Assembly (NCBI GenBank): GCA_000151295.1
Contig: GG745334.1
Coordinates: 266,490 to 297,140, forward strand
Direction: 5' to 3'
Source: Allomyces macrogynus ATCC 38327
Taxonomy: Eukaryota > Blastocladiomycota > Blastocladiomycetes > Blastocladiales > Blastocladiaceae
Length of the DNA: 30,651 bases
Positions 1 through 9,489 of the stretch are shown piece after piece. How positions within the stretch are numbered: position 1 is the stretch's first letter; each line of letters starts with the position of its first letter. Made by a program: the position numbers and the translations under genes. The notes under the pieces are model-generated. The model worked only from the letters and a program-made list of their open reading frames with translations, did not search any database and was not told the origin of the DNA.

Positions 1-503
1 GGCGCGCGGATGTCCCAGGTATCGGCAAACCGCGCCGCCATCGTGTCGAGCAAGATCGTCTTGAACTCGGACATGAGAATGTCGTCGTGCAGGCCGCCAA
101 GGTGCAGCAGCTGGCACAGGAACTCGGCCGCGGCAGCCAATTCCTTGGAGACGAGCAGGAATGCGTAGATCTCTTGCGGCGAGTAGGTCGCGGCCGCAGC
201 AAGCGCAGCCAGGCTCGCCGTCGAGCTCGCCGACGAACGGCGCCGTTGCGGGACAAAGCCTGCGGGCGTTGCCCAGTTGCCGCCGGGCGCCATGCCGAGC
301 GCCGCGTGCTCGCGCAGGTCGAGCGACGTGGCTGAAGGCGTTGTCGGGGCCGTCGCCGGGGCGTCAAAATGCAGGTGCCGCGGCGACGAAGACGTGGACG
401 ACGAGGCCGAGACGGCGCTGCTCGTCGATCCGCGACGGTGCACGGCGGCCCGGGCAGCAGCGACCGACGTGGTCGAGGACGAGTTCGAGGCCGTGGACAT
501 CAT
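1..503 (-). CDS. BTG/Tob-like antiproliferative protein, N-terminal part (partial)
   Basis: Open frame on the minus strand from a double ATG at 503-498 to the left edge, giving 167 residues with no stop, so the 3' end is missing. Residues 1-105 are Ser/Thr/Ala-rich and probably disordered. From about residue 110 the sequence turns helical and resembles the start of the BTG/Tob box: EIYAFLLVSKELAAAAEFLC, then an LL-x-x-GGL turn, an F-K-T-I-LL helix and FADTW near the edge. In BTG/Tob proteins the same order (EI-AAV-F, L--KGL, F---L---L, HW-P) precedes the GSGYRCI strand, which would lie just outside the window. Known family members bind the CAF1 deadenylase and restrain proliferation. The diagnostic second half cannot be seen, so the call rests on the helical spacing. 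Codons upstream of the ATG stay open for a while but are unlike protein. Confidence 0.5.
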   Translation of the reverse strand, partial: MMSTASNSSSTTSVAAARAAVHRRGSTSSAVSASSSTSSSPRHLHFDAPATAPTTPSATSLDLREHAALGMAPGGNWATPAGFVPQRRRSSASSTASLAALAAAATYSPQEIYAFLLVSKELAAAAEFLCQLLHLGGLHDDILMSEFKTILLDTMAARFADTWDIRA

Positions 504-1375
504 CTTGGATCGAGGACAGTTGGTGCGCTGGTTGCGTTGGAGAGGAATTGGAGAAGCGGTGGGGCCGGTCGCGCGGTCGACGGGGCACTCGTCGGCAGCA
601 GGGATGGGCGGATCACGAAGCGTTGCGGGCAAAGCAGAAGAGCTCCAAAGCGGTGCCTTGGCGAGCCGATGCTGGAAGCGGTGCGCCAATCAATCGGCGA
701 GCGGTCGACAGGTCGGGCGAGCGGGAAGCTGCAATAGCCAAACTCTCACACTCTCTTGCCTTTTCCCTCGGGAACAAATGCACGGGCGCGGGCAGCGGAT
801 TTCTTGGTTCGGTTCGGTCGGGAGCGCACAGCGGTCCGGCCGAGGGGCAGTTGAGCACGTCGTCGTCTTGTCGTGGATGCGTGCGTGCAGAGGAGAGGCA
901 GCAGGGGCGCACGCTAGTCTTTTGGGTCTCGAGCACGTCAAAGTCGGACTGGCAGAGAGAGGATGGGCGGGAGCGCCGGCGGCGGGAGTGCGACTGCTTT
1001 ATACGTCGACAACGATGGCTCATGATAGCGTGTAGCCGTCGCAAGCCGCGCATCTCCAAGGGGTTGGTGGGAGCCGCGCAGAGTGGGAGACGTGCACACC
1101 TTTGCTCTCACCATTATCATTTTCCTCTTGTCGGGTGCCCGTCTATTTTCCTGTGGTCATGACCAGCATATGGTAACCATGAAGCATGGGGCGTAAATGA
1201 AGCCGATTGGGCCAAGGCGGCTTGGCGCTCATGAATGGCCGACAAGACGACGGAACCGCTCAGCAGTATGGCGACATGCTCGGTGATGTTGCTGTTGCTC
1301 TCCTGAAGCCGAAACAGACTGACCCATGTAAAAATCACTAGCACTGCATTGATTGTCGTCGCGGCACTGCACCGT
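504..1375. other. intergenic: 5' flank of the BTG/Tob-like gene and 3' flank of YggS-like gene
   Basis: No coding frame here looks like protein; the long frames that cross it on both strands are products of GC richness. On the minus strand a TATAAA (998-1003) lies 495 nt upstream of the BTG-like start and could be its promoter if the leader is long or contains an intron; that is weak. The last 200 nt are AT-richer and serve as the 3' end of the next gene. Confidence 0.5.
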
Positions 1376-2554
1376 TCAAGGTTTCGGGTCCACTGCCGCT
1401 GATGCTGATGTGGCCTTGGCCGCGAGCCTCGCCGCCATCCGCGCCGCGTCGGCCTTGGCCTGCGCCTCGCTCGTCTTGTAAGTCCGACTCCCAAAGATGG
1501 CGCTGCCGACGCGCACGTTCGTACTGCCGTGCTTGATGGCGACGGCATAGTCGTCGGACATGCCCATCGACAGCTCGAGCGGGTGCGACATGGCGTGCAA
1601 GTTTGGCGTTTCCTGGTCGAGCTTCTCCGCGTCTTGCTCGACCTGCTCGGCCCAGTTGTGCAACGTTGCGAAATCGCGGTCGCCGCACCCGGGCTCACCA
1701 ATCGTCATGAGCCCAGCGACCTGCAAATTGGACAATTCGGCACGGATCGTGCGCACCGTCTCGATCAATGCGGTCACAGTCGCAAAACCGGCCTTGGACG
1801 ACTCGCCCGACGTGTTGGCCTGCAAGAAGATGCGCAGCGGCGGCTCGCGCGTCGCGGCGTGATGCTTGCCCCAGTGCTTGTCGAGCTCGCGCGCAAGTTT
1901 CAGGGAATCCACCGTCTCGACGACATAGAGGTTCGGAATCGACGTGAGCACCTTGGCCTTGTTGGTCTGCAAATGACCAATGAAGTGCCATTGCAGTGTG
2001 CGCGGCAACTCCTTGGCCTTGTCGACGAGCTCCTGCACATAGTTTTCACCAAAATGGTCGTGCCGCGTGCACTCGTAGAGCGCGAGAATGTCCGACGCCG
2101 GCTTTGTCTTGGAGACGGCCACGAGCCGAACCAGACCTGGATCGGCCGCGTCGCGCGACTCGCGCGCGGCACGGTGCAGGTCTCCGACGACCTGCATGTA
2201 GTTGAGGTAGAGCTCGTGCGCGCGCGTTCCGGGCTCCGGATCGACGAGCGGCGGGAGCGCACGCAGTTCCTCGGAGGTCATGTCGTTGAGGAAAATGTCG
2301 GGATTGGGTGTCGTGTCGGTCGGCTGGTCGCGAAGACGTGGGGCCGAGGGGCGCGCGGTCACCCACTTGGATTCGGGCGGGAGTGGCGAGTTGTTGGTGT
2401 TGGTGGCGACCGTGCGCACGGGCGCGTTGCGATGGATCGGCCGGTCGCGGAGCGGGAGCAGGGCAGGTCGATGGAGCGTGGCACGTCGCACAGAGGCGGC
2501 AGCAAGTTGCAGCAAGCGAGCGGTGGTCGTGAGCGCGCGCAGCTTGCCGGGCAT
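1376..2554 (-). CDS. YggS/PLPBP family pyridoxal 5'-phosphate homeostasis protein
   Basis: Single-exon frame of 392 aa ending in TGA. The fold is the alanine-racemase-like TIM barrel that carries PLP without a known reaction and keeps free PLP and amino/keto acid pools balanced. Visible motifs in order: LVRLVAVSKTKP with the PLP lysine K149, HFGENYVQE (168-175), WHFIGHLQTNKAK (189-201), the strand FLQANTSGESSKAGF (243-257), LMTIG (282-286), LSMGMSDDY near 329-337 and HGSTNVRVGSAIFG (342-355), the phosphate-binding part. The core starts near residue 110; family members are about 230-270 aa, so the first 100 residues are extra. They are Arg/Leu/Ala-rich with almost no acidic residue up to position 60, like a mitochondrial presequence. 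An internal ATG at residue 92 could give a cytosolic form. The family call is secure; dual targeting is inference. Confidence 0.95.
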   Translation of the reverse strand: MPGKLRALTTTARLLQLAAASVRRATLHRPALLPLRDRPIHRNAPVRTVATNTNNSPLPPESKWVTARPSAPRLRDQPTDTTPNPDIFLNDMTSEELRALPPLVDPEPGTRAHELYLNYMQVVGDLHRAARESRDAADPGLVRLVAVSKTKPASDILALYECTRHDHFGENYVQELVDKAKELPRTLQWHFIGHLQTNKAKVLTSIPNLYVVETVDSLKLARELDKHWGKHHAATREPPLRIFLQANTSGESSKAGFATVTALIETVRTIRAELSNLQVAGLMTIGEPGCGDRDFATLHNWAEQVEQDAEKLDQETPNLHAMSHPLELSMGMSDDYAVAIKHGSTNVRVGSAIFGSRTYKTSEAQAKADAARMAARLAAKATSASAAVDPKP

Positions 2555-3024
2555 GGCCTGCAGCGGCGTCGTGGTCGCGTCGTCGCGGCGGCAATGGTGG
2601 TCGCGATCAGTCGCGATGGTGTTGATGGCGATGGCTGGCAGGGGGTCAAATTACATCTTGGTCGATCGCGGCGCGAATCACAGTTTGGCAGGATCTGCTG
2701 CCACGGCTATCGTCCGCCCGTGGCATCCCACCGACGCGCCGGCCGCTTCGTGTGACGTGACGCGACCGGCCGGCTGACGCGCGTTGACCGAGTTTGACGG
2801 CCCGCACCACCGGCAGCGTTGCTCACCGCAGCGGACTTGCCCGGCGCCCGGCGGACGCAAACGGCCCCGTGCACTTGACCTGGTCGCACGCTATAAACGC
2901 TATAAATACGCGGCCTCGACTGCCCTCGCACGCGTGCTCTCCACCAACAACAACGCTCAGCAGCAATACTTTCAAGAAGCCAACGCACGCACCCGATCCA
3001 ACGCTTCCAAAGTCAAGCACCACC
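2555..3024. other. divergent intergenic region between YggS-like and MEMO genes
   Basis: The 470-nt spacer separates two divergent starts and so must hold both promoters. A TATA element for the right-hand gene is clear (listed separately). The stretch just before the MEMO start is A/C-rich (ACCACC, CAACAACAACG), a usual fungal leader composition. No other gene is visible. Confidence 0.6.
2892..2908 (+). promoter_or_regulatory. double TATA box upstream of the MEMO gene
   Basis: TATAAA at 2892-2897 is followed directly by TATAAATA at 2901-2908, in otherwise very GC-rich DNA, 117-133 nt upstream of the ATG at 3025. The second match is close to the ideal TATA sequence. The reverse strand reads TATTTATAG, so a contribution to the divergent YggS-like gene, 340 nt away, is possible but less likely. 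Confidence 0.65.
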
Positions 3025-4508
3025 ATGGCCTCCTCACCGACACGCAGCCAGTCGCCGCAGCGCCAGCTGCCAACACGTCGCGCCACGCACGCCGGGTCGT
3101 GGTACAACGACGACGCGGCTGACCTCGCCGCGCAGCTCGATGAGTGGCTGCTCGCGACCGCCACGGCACCGGGATGGCCGCACGAGTCGGCACTGCCCAA
3201 CGAAGTGCCCGACGCGCCCGGATCGCGGTCGCCGCCGCCGACCTTCAATGCAAGGCGGGTGCGCATACAATTCGGCGCCGAGGCGAAATCCGATCCCACG
3301 TGGCGCTCTGACATGGCCCTGCCTGGAGCTATGCCGCGCTTGACCTGACGGCCGCGCGCCGCGTCTATGTTTTGGGTCCCGCGCACCACATTTACCTGCG
3401 CGGTGCGGCCCTGTCGTCGTGTGGCACCATCGCCACGCCGCTCGGCAACTTGCAAGTCGACCGCGCGGCCGTTCGCCGGCTCGCCGATTCGGGCCACTTC
3501 ACGATGCTCTCGGTGCAGGACGACGAGGACGAGCACTCGCTCGAAATGCAGTATCCCTACCTCGCGCACCTGAACCCGGACCTGGCCATTGTCCCGATCC
3601 TTGTGGGACAGCTGTCGTCTGACCAAGAACGTGTCTACGGGTCGCTGATCGCCGACGTGCTCGACCACGACCCGCACGCCGTCGTTGTCATTTCAAGTGA
3701 TTTCTGCCATTTCGGCACGCGATTCAAGTACCAATACTACACGCCGTCGCCGCCACCGCCCTGCGCGTGCGCGCACCCGCGCGCGCTGCACAAGCCCATG
3801 GACGTGCGCGAGATGCACGCGCACCTCGCGCGGCACGCGGCGCACGCGCCCGCCGCGCCCGACACGTCCTACCTCGACAAGAACGACGCGCCGCATGTGG
3901 CGGGCGAGCCCGAGGTGTCTGTGCAGCGGCCCGCGACGGTCGCGCGGGACCTGGCTGTGGCCATGACGACCACGGGCGCCGTCCCGATTCACGAGAGCAT
4001 CGAGGCGCTCGACCGGCGCGCGATCCACTTGATTGAGCGGCTCGACGCCGACGGGTTCCGCGCCTACTTGGCCGAGACCAAGAACACGATTTGCGGTCGC
4101 AATCCGATTGCGATTGCGCTGGCGGCGCTGCGCGACTTGTATGATCGCGCGCTCGAGACGATTTTGGTGCAAGAGGCCAAGTTGACGGTGCCGGTGACCG
4201 CGGCCAACTTGGTGCAGGCGCGCGAGATTGAGACGCTCGCGGCGAGTCGCGGGGACTTGCCGGTCGTGCGGCTGCTGTGCTACGCGCAGAGCTCCAAGGT
4301 CGTGCGCGTCAATGAATCGAGCGTGTCGTATGTCGCCGCCTACGCGTACGTGCCGCGATTCCTCGCACCGGACGAGGCCACGCCGGACGTGGACGACATG
4401 CCGGAAGACGAACCCGAGGAGCGTGAGGTGCTGCGCAACGATGAGGATGAGCCGATGGGCGAGGCTGCCGACGACGATGGTGAGGACGCAATTGAGATGG
4501 AGAAGTGA
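3025..4508 (+). CDS. MEMO1-family protein (Memo/Mho1), with a damaged or unresolved exon junction
   Basis: MEMO proteins share the fold of LigB-type non-haem iron dioxygenases and act in redox and cytoskeletal signalling. Exon 1 starts at ATG 3025 and carries the family start THAGSWY. The frame then breaks between about 3256 and 3335, and resumes in another frame with WSYAALDL and YVLGPAHHIYL (second metal His). Then follow the DEDEHSLEM segment, IVPILVGQL, VVISSDFCHFGTRF, NTICGRNPI and CYAQSSK, ending in TGA at 4508. The family's first metal-site motif PHAGY, expected between the two parts, is not readable in any frame. A GTGCGC...GGAG intron (about 3257-3332) has the right size but the wrong phase and would still omit the motif. 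An Ala/His/Pro-rich insert of about 80 residues follows SSDFCHFGTRFKYQYY, and the tail is acidic. The Cys of human QSSQC is Val here, as in yeast relatives by my recollection. Family sure; intactness doubtful. Confidence 0.9.
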
Positions 4509-4771
4509 GCCAAGCTGATCCGCTGATGATCAGACAGTCGAGTCGCTTGACGTTCTCTGAAGGGTTGGTGTCGGTCCTTTTGTAAATAGTTCCTCGTTAT
4601 TTTCATCTTCTCCTCGACTGAACGCTGATTTGGTTCGCACTTGGTCGGCGCGAGCGGGCGTTGGCCAAAAGCGAGAGTAACAGAGAGCGACAGGGCGTGC
4701 ACGAAACCATCGTGTCGATTCGAGAGAATAAGGTAAACATGAAAACCACACCCAGCACGCCCGGCATCAAC

Positions 4772-7287
4772 CTACTTGCGCTTCTTGCCCTTGGCCTTGT
4801 CTCCAATCCTCTTGGTCGCGCGCAGCTCCTTCTTCATGCGCGAATCAACCATCTTGTACCGGCCCTTGACGCCACCCGGGCGGCCCTTGACACCACGGTT
4901 GGTGCCGCGCGCCACGACCAGTTTCGGCTTCTCGTGCTGCTTGGCCACCTTCTTGGACAGCAGCTTCGACACGGCCGTGGCCTTGGCCGACTCGGTCATA
5001 TCCTCGGCCTCGGCAATCGACGCGGCCTTCTTGACGAGACGCGTCAACTTGGCGACGGCGCGCTTCTTCTTGCGGTACTTGGCCTCGGCCACCTTCTTGA
5101 TGGGCCGCGCGTCGAGTGCGCGCCGCCGCTCCATAATCGCCTCAACCGTCTCCTTGGACACGGGCATGACGGGCTTGTTGAACTTGCGCTCGTCCTCGAG
5201 GAACCACGCCGGCAAATCGGCGTTGTCGGCATACGCATACCGGTTGAACGACGCGTCGACAACTGCATGCTTGTTCTGCTTGACCATATGCGCGAGCGCG
5301 AGCGCGTGCGGCGTCGTGAGCGCGCCTTCGGGCGGTCCCGTCGTGCCGTCCAGGTCCACGTCCGAGAACGCGGCGTCATCATCGTCGTCCATGGCCTCCA
5401 CGTCGTTATCGGAATCGCTGTCGTCGGACGTATCCGACGCTGCCATGGCCTCGGTGCGCCGCGACTTGGCCGCGGGCTGCTCCACGTCCGAGTCGTCGTC
5501 CGAGTCGTGGTGGCGCGCGCCATCGTCCTCGTCGTCGCTCGCGAGCGTTCGCGCAATCTTCTCCTCTTGCCGCTTGCGCTTGCGCGACGCCGACTGCTCC
5601 TCGAGCTCGCGATTGTAGACGTCGAGGTAATCGTCGTCCTCGTCGTCGCTGCCGTCCATGTCCACGTCCGACTCGATTATCGCCGCCGCGCGCTTGCTTG
5701 CCTTTCCTCCTGCTGGTGCCGCCGCGGCCGCCTTGGTGGACTTGCCCGATCCCGCCGTCTTCTTGACACGCTCCTCCTCGAAAATCGACGCAAACATCGG
5801 GTTCGAGAAAAACATGGCGGCGCGACCCGACAATTTCGGCGCCACGTCGTCGTCGAGCACGACACCAGCCTCGTCCATATCGTAATCGCTCTCGTCGCCG
5901 TCACTCGAGTCGCTCTCGCTCAGCCCCTGCACCTCGACCAGTGCGCGCGTCGCGTTCGCGCCACCATCGAACAGCGCGTCCTCGCCCTGCTGCTCCGTGC
6001 CGACGTCCGTCGGCGCCGTCATGTTCAGCTGCATGCGCAGCAGTTCGCGCGCACGCTTTTCGCGCAACTTGCGCTTTGTGCGCTTGGCGCGCACGCGGTC
6101 CTCCTTGGCGAGCGCGTCGAGTTCGCGTGCCATGCGCTCCTCGTCGTCGAGCTCCTCCTCCTCGGCGGCGGCTTTTGCCGCTTTTGCCGCGGCGGCATCG
6201 GCCTGCGCCTGCTCCTTGGGCACCTCGAGCCCGAGGTGCACGCGCATCGCCACGCGCCACTTGAGCAGCGCCTTGAAGTCCTTTTTGCCGAGTACTTTCA
6301 AGTCGGCGAAACAGGTCTTGATTTCGTCGGTCGTGAGCTCGTGCGCGAGCAGCGCGCGGTCCGCGTCGGACGCGAATTCGATTGTGTTGTTAGCGGCGAG
6401 AATGCCGACCGGGTCGGGGGACTGCAGGAATTGCGAGATGGTCGTCGTGTGGAAGAGTGTGTAGTCGCCGTCGCCGTAGCCCTCGCGCTGCCGCTTCTTC
6501 TTTTCGGGCTGGAAGACCGACGTGAGGTGCGTCTTTCGAGAGGAAAAGCAAGTGGGTGAGCCAAGGTGCGATTCGAGCGGTGCCGTTGCCAGCGGGATGC
6601 GGAGATACGTACGACAGTCTGCTCCTCGACCTCGTCAAACACGTGCCGCGGGTCCAAGAACTTTGGGTCAATCTTCTTGGGCGCCTTGAAGTCGCGGCAC
6701 ACGACAAAAATCTCGGCGGAGACGTTACGCGACGACGGCGGTTTCGTGGCCTCGACATTCTCAAACAGCTGGTTGAAGACCCACAGCAGCGAATTATAGT
6801 CCTTGGACCGGAAGACCTTGGTCACGAACGTGCCGCCCTTGGCCAAAAACTCGGTCGCCAACTTGAGCGAATGCAAGACGAGCTCCGACTGCGAGTAGGC
6901 GTCCTGCACCCACGCGGTACCGACGTTCGGCGCACCATCGTGCAAAACGACATCGGCCTTCCACGTCTTCATTTCGCCGCGCAGTTCGGCGCGGCACTTG
7001 TCGGTGGTAATGTCGGACGCGAACGTGATCACGCGCGGGATCGGCTTGATGGGCACCAAGTCGACACCGAGAATCAGCGACTGCGCCAGCATGTACTTGC
7101 TGGCCACTTGCAGCCAACCGCCAGGCGCCGCACAGAGATCGATCAAAACGCGCGCCTTTTCGAGGAAATTGTACTTCTTGTTCAACTGCACCAGCTTGAA
7201 CGCCGCACGCGAGCGAAAACCTTGCTCTTTGGCCAAGTGGTAGTACTTGTCCAAGCGTCCTTTACCCGTTTTTCCCTTCTTGCCCAT
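4772..7287 (-). CDS. SPB1: SPB1/FTSJ3: pre-60S rRNA 2'-O-methyltransferase
   Basis: Two exons, 7287-6613 and 6532-4772, split by an 80-nt GTACGT...AAAG intron, encode 811 aa (yeast Spb1 is 841). It methylates a ribose in the A-loop of 25S rRNA in nucleolar pre-60S particles. Residues 1-225 hold the FtsJ/RrmJ methyltransferase: start [19 protein letters not shown] loop [11 protein letters not shown] (48-58), and the K31-D117-K157-E192 tetrad ([21 protein letters not shown]). The second exon begins the SPB1 middle domain ([20 protein letters not shown]), followed by long acidic Asp/Ser tracts and coiled basic segments. The Spb1 C-terminal domain is clear: [54 protein letters not shown] and a Lys-rich end. 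The start at 7287 is chosen because conservation begins exactly there although the frame is open further upstream. Convergent with the MEMO gene, 263 nt apart. Confidence 0.97.
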
Positions 7288-8022
7288 GGTGACGGTGCGG
7301 TTGCTGGTACGTCGGCAGCGGCGAGAGGTGGTGATGCAGAACGAGGGCCGGTCGAAGGCACAATGGATGGATGACTTGCAACGCTGGTGGGTCCAAGGTC
7401 GGAACTGCAGCTGCTGCTTGTTGTTGAACGAGCTGCGGGGGCGTCTCGCTGTCGAATATGGGACGGCAATGGGGTTGATCGTGTCGAGGAAATGCAAGGG
7501 ACTGCACAGAGGTGCCTTGTGGACAGGGTCACGTGCAGAGTCATGATCCGTTGCTCTCTTGGCAACCGCATCGTGCTGTGGATCAAAACCAACCACCACA
7601 CCTTGAGCAAAGTTGAACAGTCCGGCGATTGCTCATGGTGGACAAGTTGCGTGAGAGACCAAAACTTGATTTTCGACGCTATTCTTCGTGGTACTTGTGA
7701 GCAGCTCTTCCATCATCGAGAGCTGCCATTGATGCAGATATCCTGTTGCCAGTCGCCCCAAATCCATATCATGTTTACAATCACACGCTGGCACTCAGCG
7801 CCCTAGTTGTGACTTGCATGCATTTCGCAGCACGGCAAGCAAAAATACTGAAAGCCAAAAACTCGACCAAAAGCTTCCCCATCCCAACCAGTGTCATCAT
7901 TCATCTTGATCCCTCTGTCCCCAATGCACACCTGCACTATGAAAGCATTAGCACCACTGCACACGCGGTGCCATGGTTAGGCGCGCAAGCTCTGTCGCGA
8001 TGTTATTTGTGGAGCTGGGCCG
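7288..8022. other. intergenic: SPB1 5' flank and 3' flank of the broken paralogue
   Basis: The first 300 nt are GC-rich and serve as the SPB1 upstream region; no TATA is obvious. From about 7600 the base composition changes to AT-richer DNA with few CpG and many TpG/CpA, continuing into the 3' part of the neighbouring pseudogene. I see no gene in it. Confidence 0.5.
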
Positions 8023-9312
8023 TCATCGCGAATGCGTCTTGCAAAGTCGACCCAGGATTATGACAACCTCACATGCATTGTCACGCATCATCCACCAATA
8101 TCCCACATGCACGCCAAACACTTCACATCGCTCCCAAATCATGTTACAGCTATTACAATACATCGCTTTGGTCTCCTGGAATAACACATTACGACTTTGG
8201 CAACCAGCTCCACCACAAAAGAGTGCCTGCAACAATGGCAACATCAGCTTTGTCAGTGCTTGCCAAAGCACTGACAGCATATTGGGCGTCGCATACATCA
8301 TGCGGCTGTGCAGTGGCATCCCCATGAGCCAGGGCGTGTGCGCGGCCAGGAACCAGTCACAGTTGTCGTGTGTTAACAATGCGATCATGGCCACTGACCC
8401 ATCCTTGTACAGGACGACATAATCGTGCACGCACACGGGTGGCTCGACCATGTTGCAGGTATCGCTCATCCAACAAAGACCCGAGGGCGTAAATCCATGA
8501 CCTATATTGCAGTGAGGAAGAGTGGCTGAATGAGCGTCTTGATCAGTGCGCAGAACACCAGCAACAACATCAACATCATTCATCAACCAATTTGATATAG
8601 ACCTGAAATCCCCACGAGCTTCAATGGGACACGAGAATGCGTGCACAAATCATGCCAGGCCACGCCAAAAGCAGTGAAGAATGCCTCTTCATCGCTCTCT
8701 CGCTTCGTGATGAGAAGGAACATGTAAATCCCAACATCCACTGTGGGTCCTGATGGGTCGGCCGACACGTGCGCGCTCTGTTGAATCAGCGCGTCCCCGA
8801 CCAAATCACCCTCGTACAATTCTCCCTGGAGCGTGAAGCAGCGCCAGACATCTGCGCGCAAGACGACACAGATCGCGACGCCCTCAACATTTTCGCGGCC
8901 ATCGGTGCCGCGGGAGTAATTAGACGCGCGAAAAGAGCGGGCACGCGCTGGTCCACGCGCGCACGGTTGTGACCGGGAGTGGGTGGGTTGGGGGTGCGAT
9001 TGCAGCCTCTTGCGCGAGAATCCAGCCGATGTCGCTCAGAAACACATCTCGCGCGTGGAAGCGGGCGGGATCTGATAAATGGGCTGACAGCGTGTCAGCG
9101 TCTTGATCGTGGCCGCGGCGAGTAATGTGTGCAAGGGGCACTGCAGGCGACGGCTCGATCTGCGACAAGGTGGTGGGCTGTGCTGCGAGTGCACAATGGT
9201 GGCGAGTGCGCGGTGGCGCGTCTAGCAGCGGCGGGGAGCAGTGTGTTGTTGTCGATGCTGGCTGATGCGGGCCCGGCCTGTTGGTGGCGGGGGTTTTTCT
9301 AGGCGGCCACAT
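8023..9312 (-). pseudogene. broken paralogue of the gene at 9490-10462 (unrecognised family)
   Basis: This is a diverged tandem copy of the neighbouring gene. Shared segments in order: ARDVFL---ILAQEAA, then PLPVTTVRAWTSACPLFSR, GELYEGDLVGDALI, VDVGIYMF, RVPLKLVGISG, CNMVEPPV--DYVV-Y-DGS and RMMYATPNMLSVLWQ. An intron at 8502-8602 (GTCTAT...ATATAG) sits at the same place and phase as in the intact copy, and 16 residues separate it from NMVEPP in both. Translation from 9312 stops at TAA 8922-8920; relative to the intact copy this is due to four extra bases (AATT, 8918-8921). Without them the frame runs on through RGTDGRENVEGVAICVVL. After SVLWQ the frame stays open for some 80 residues not found in the sister. 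CpG is depleted in the 3' half. Either a young pseudogene or a sequence error; function unknown. Confidence 0.7.
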
Positions 9313-9489
9313 CGTCGCGCCTTGTGAATTTGACCTACTAAGCAGTAAAGATGTATGTGCATATGTGCCACAAAGGAAGCGAAATGGAAAAGGAAGCAGC
9401 AATGGAACGGTTCGACAGGCAATAATCCCAACACGAAGATGACGCGAGAAAGTCGCTTCGATTCCATTTCGTGATGCTCGCTTGTCCTT

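Noticed and set aside
161..1162. Plus-strand frame of 333 codons over the BTG-like gene and its flank
   Set aside because: Arg/Ser-rich without any recognisable motif, antisense to a better minus-strand protein, and typical of stop-poor frames in GC-rich DNA.
4661..6559. Plus-strand frame of 632 codons antisense to SPB1
   Set aside because: Lies opposite a secure SPB1 exon; its Leu/Arg/Val-rich translation mirrors the acidic codons of SPB1.
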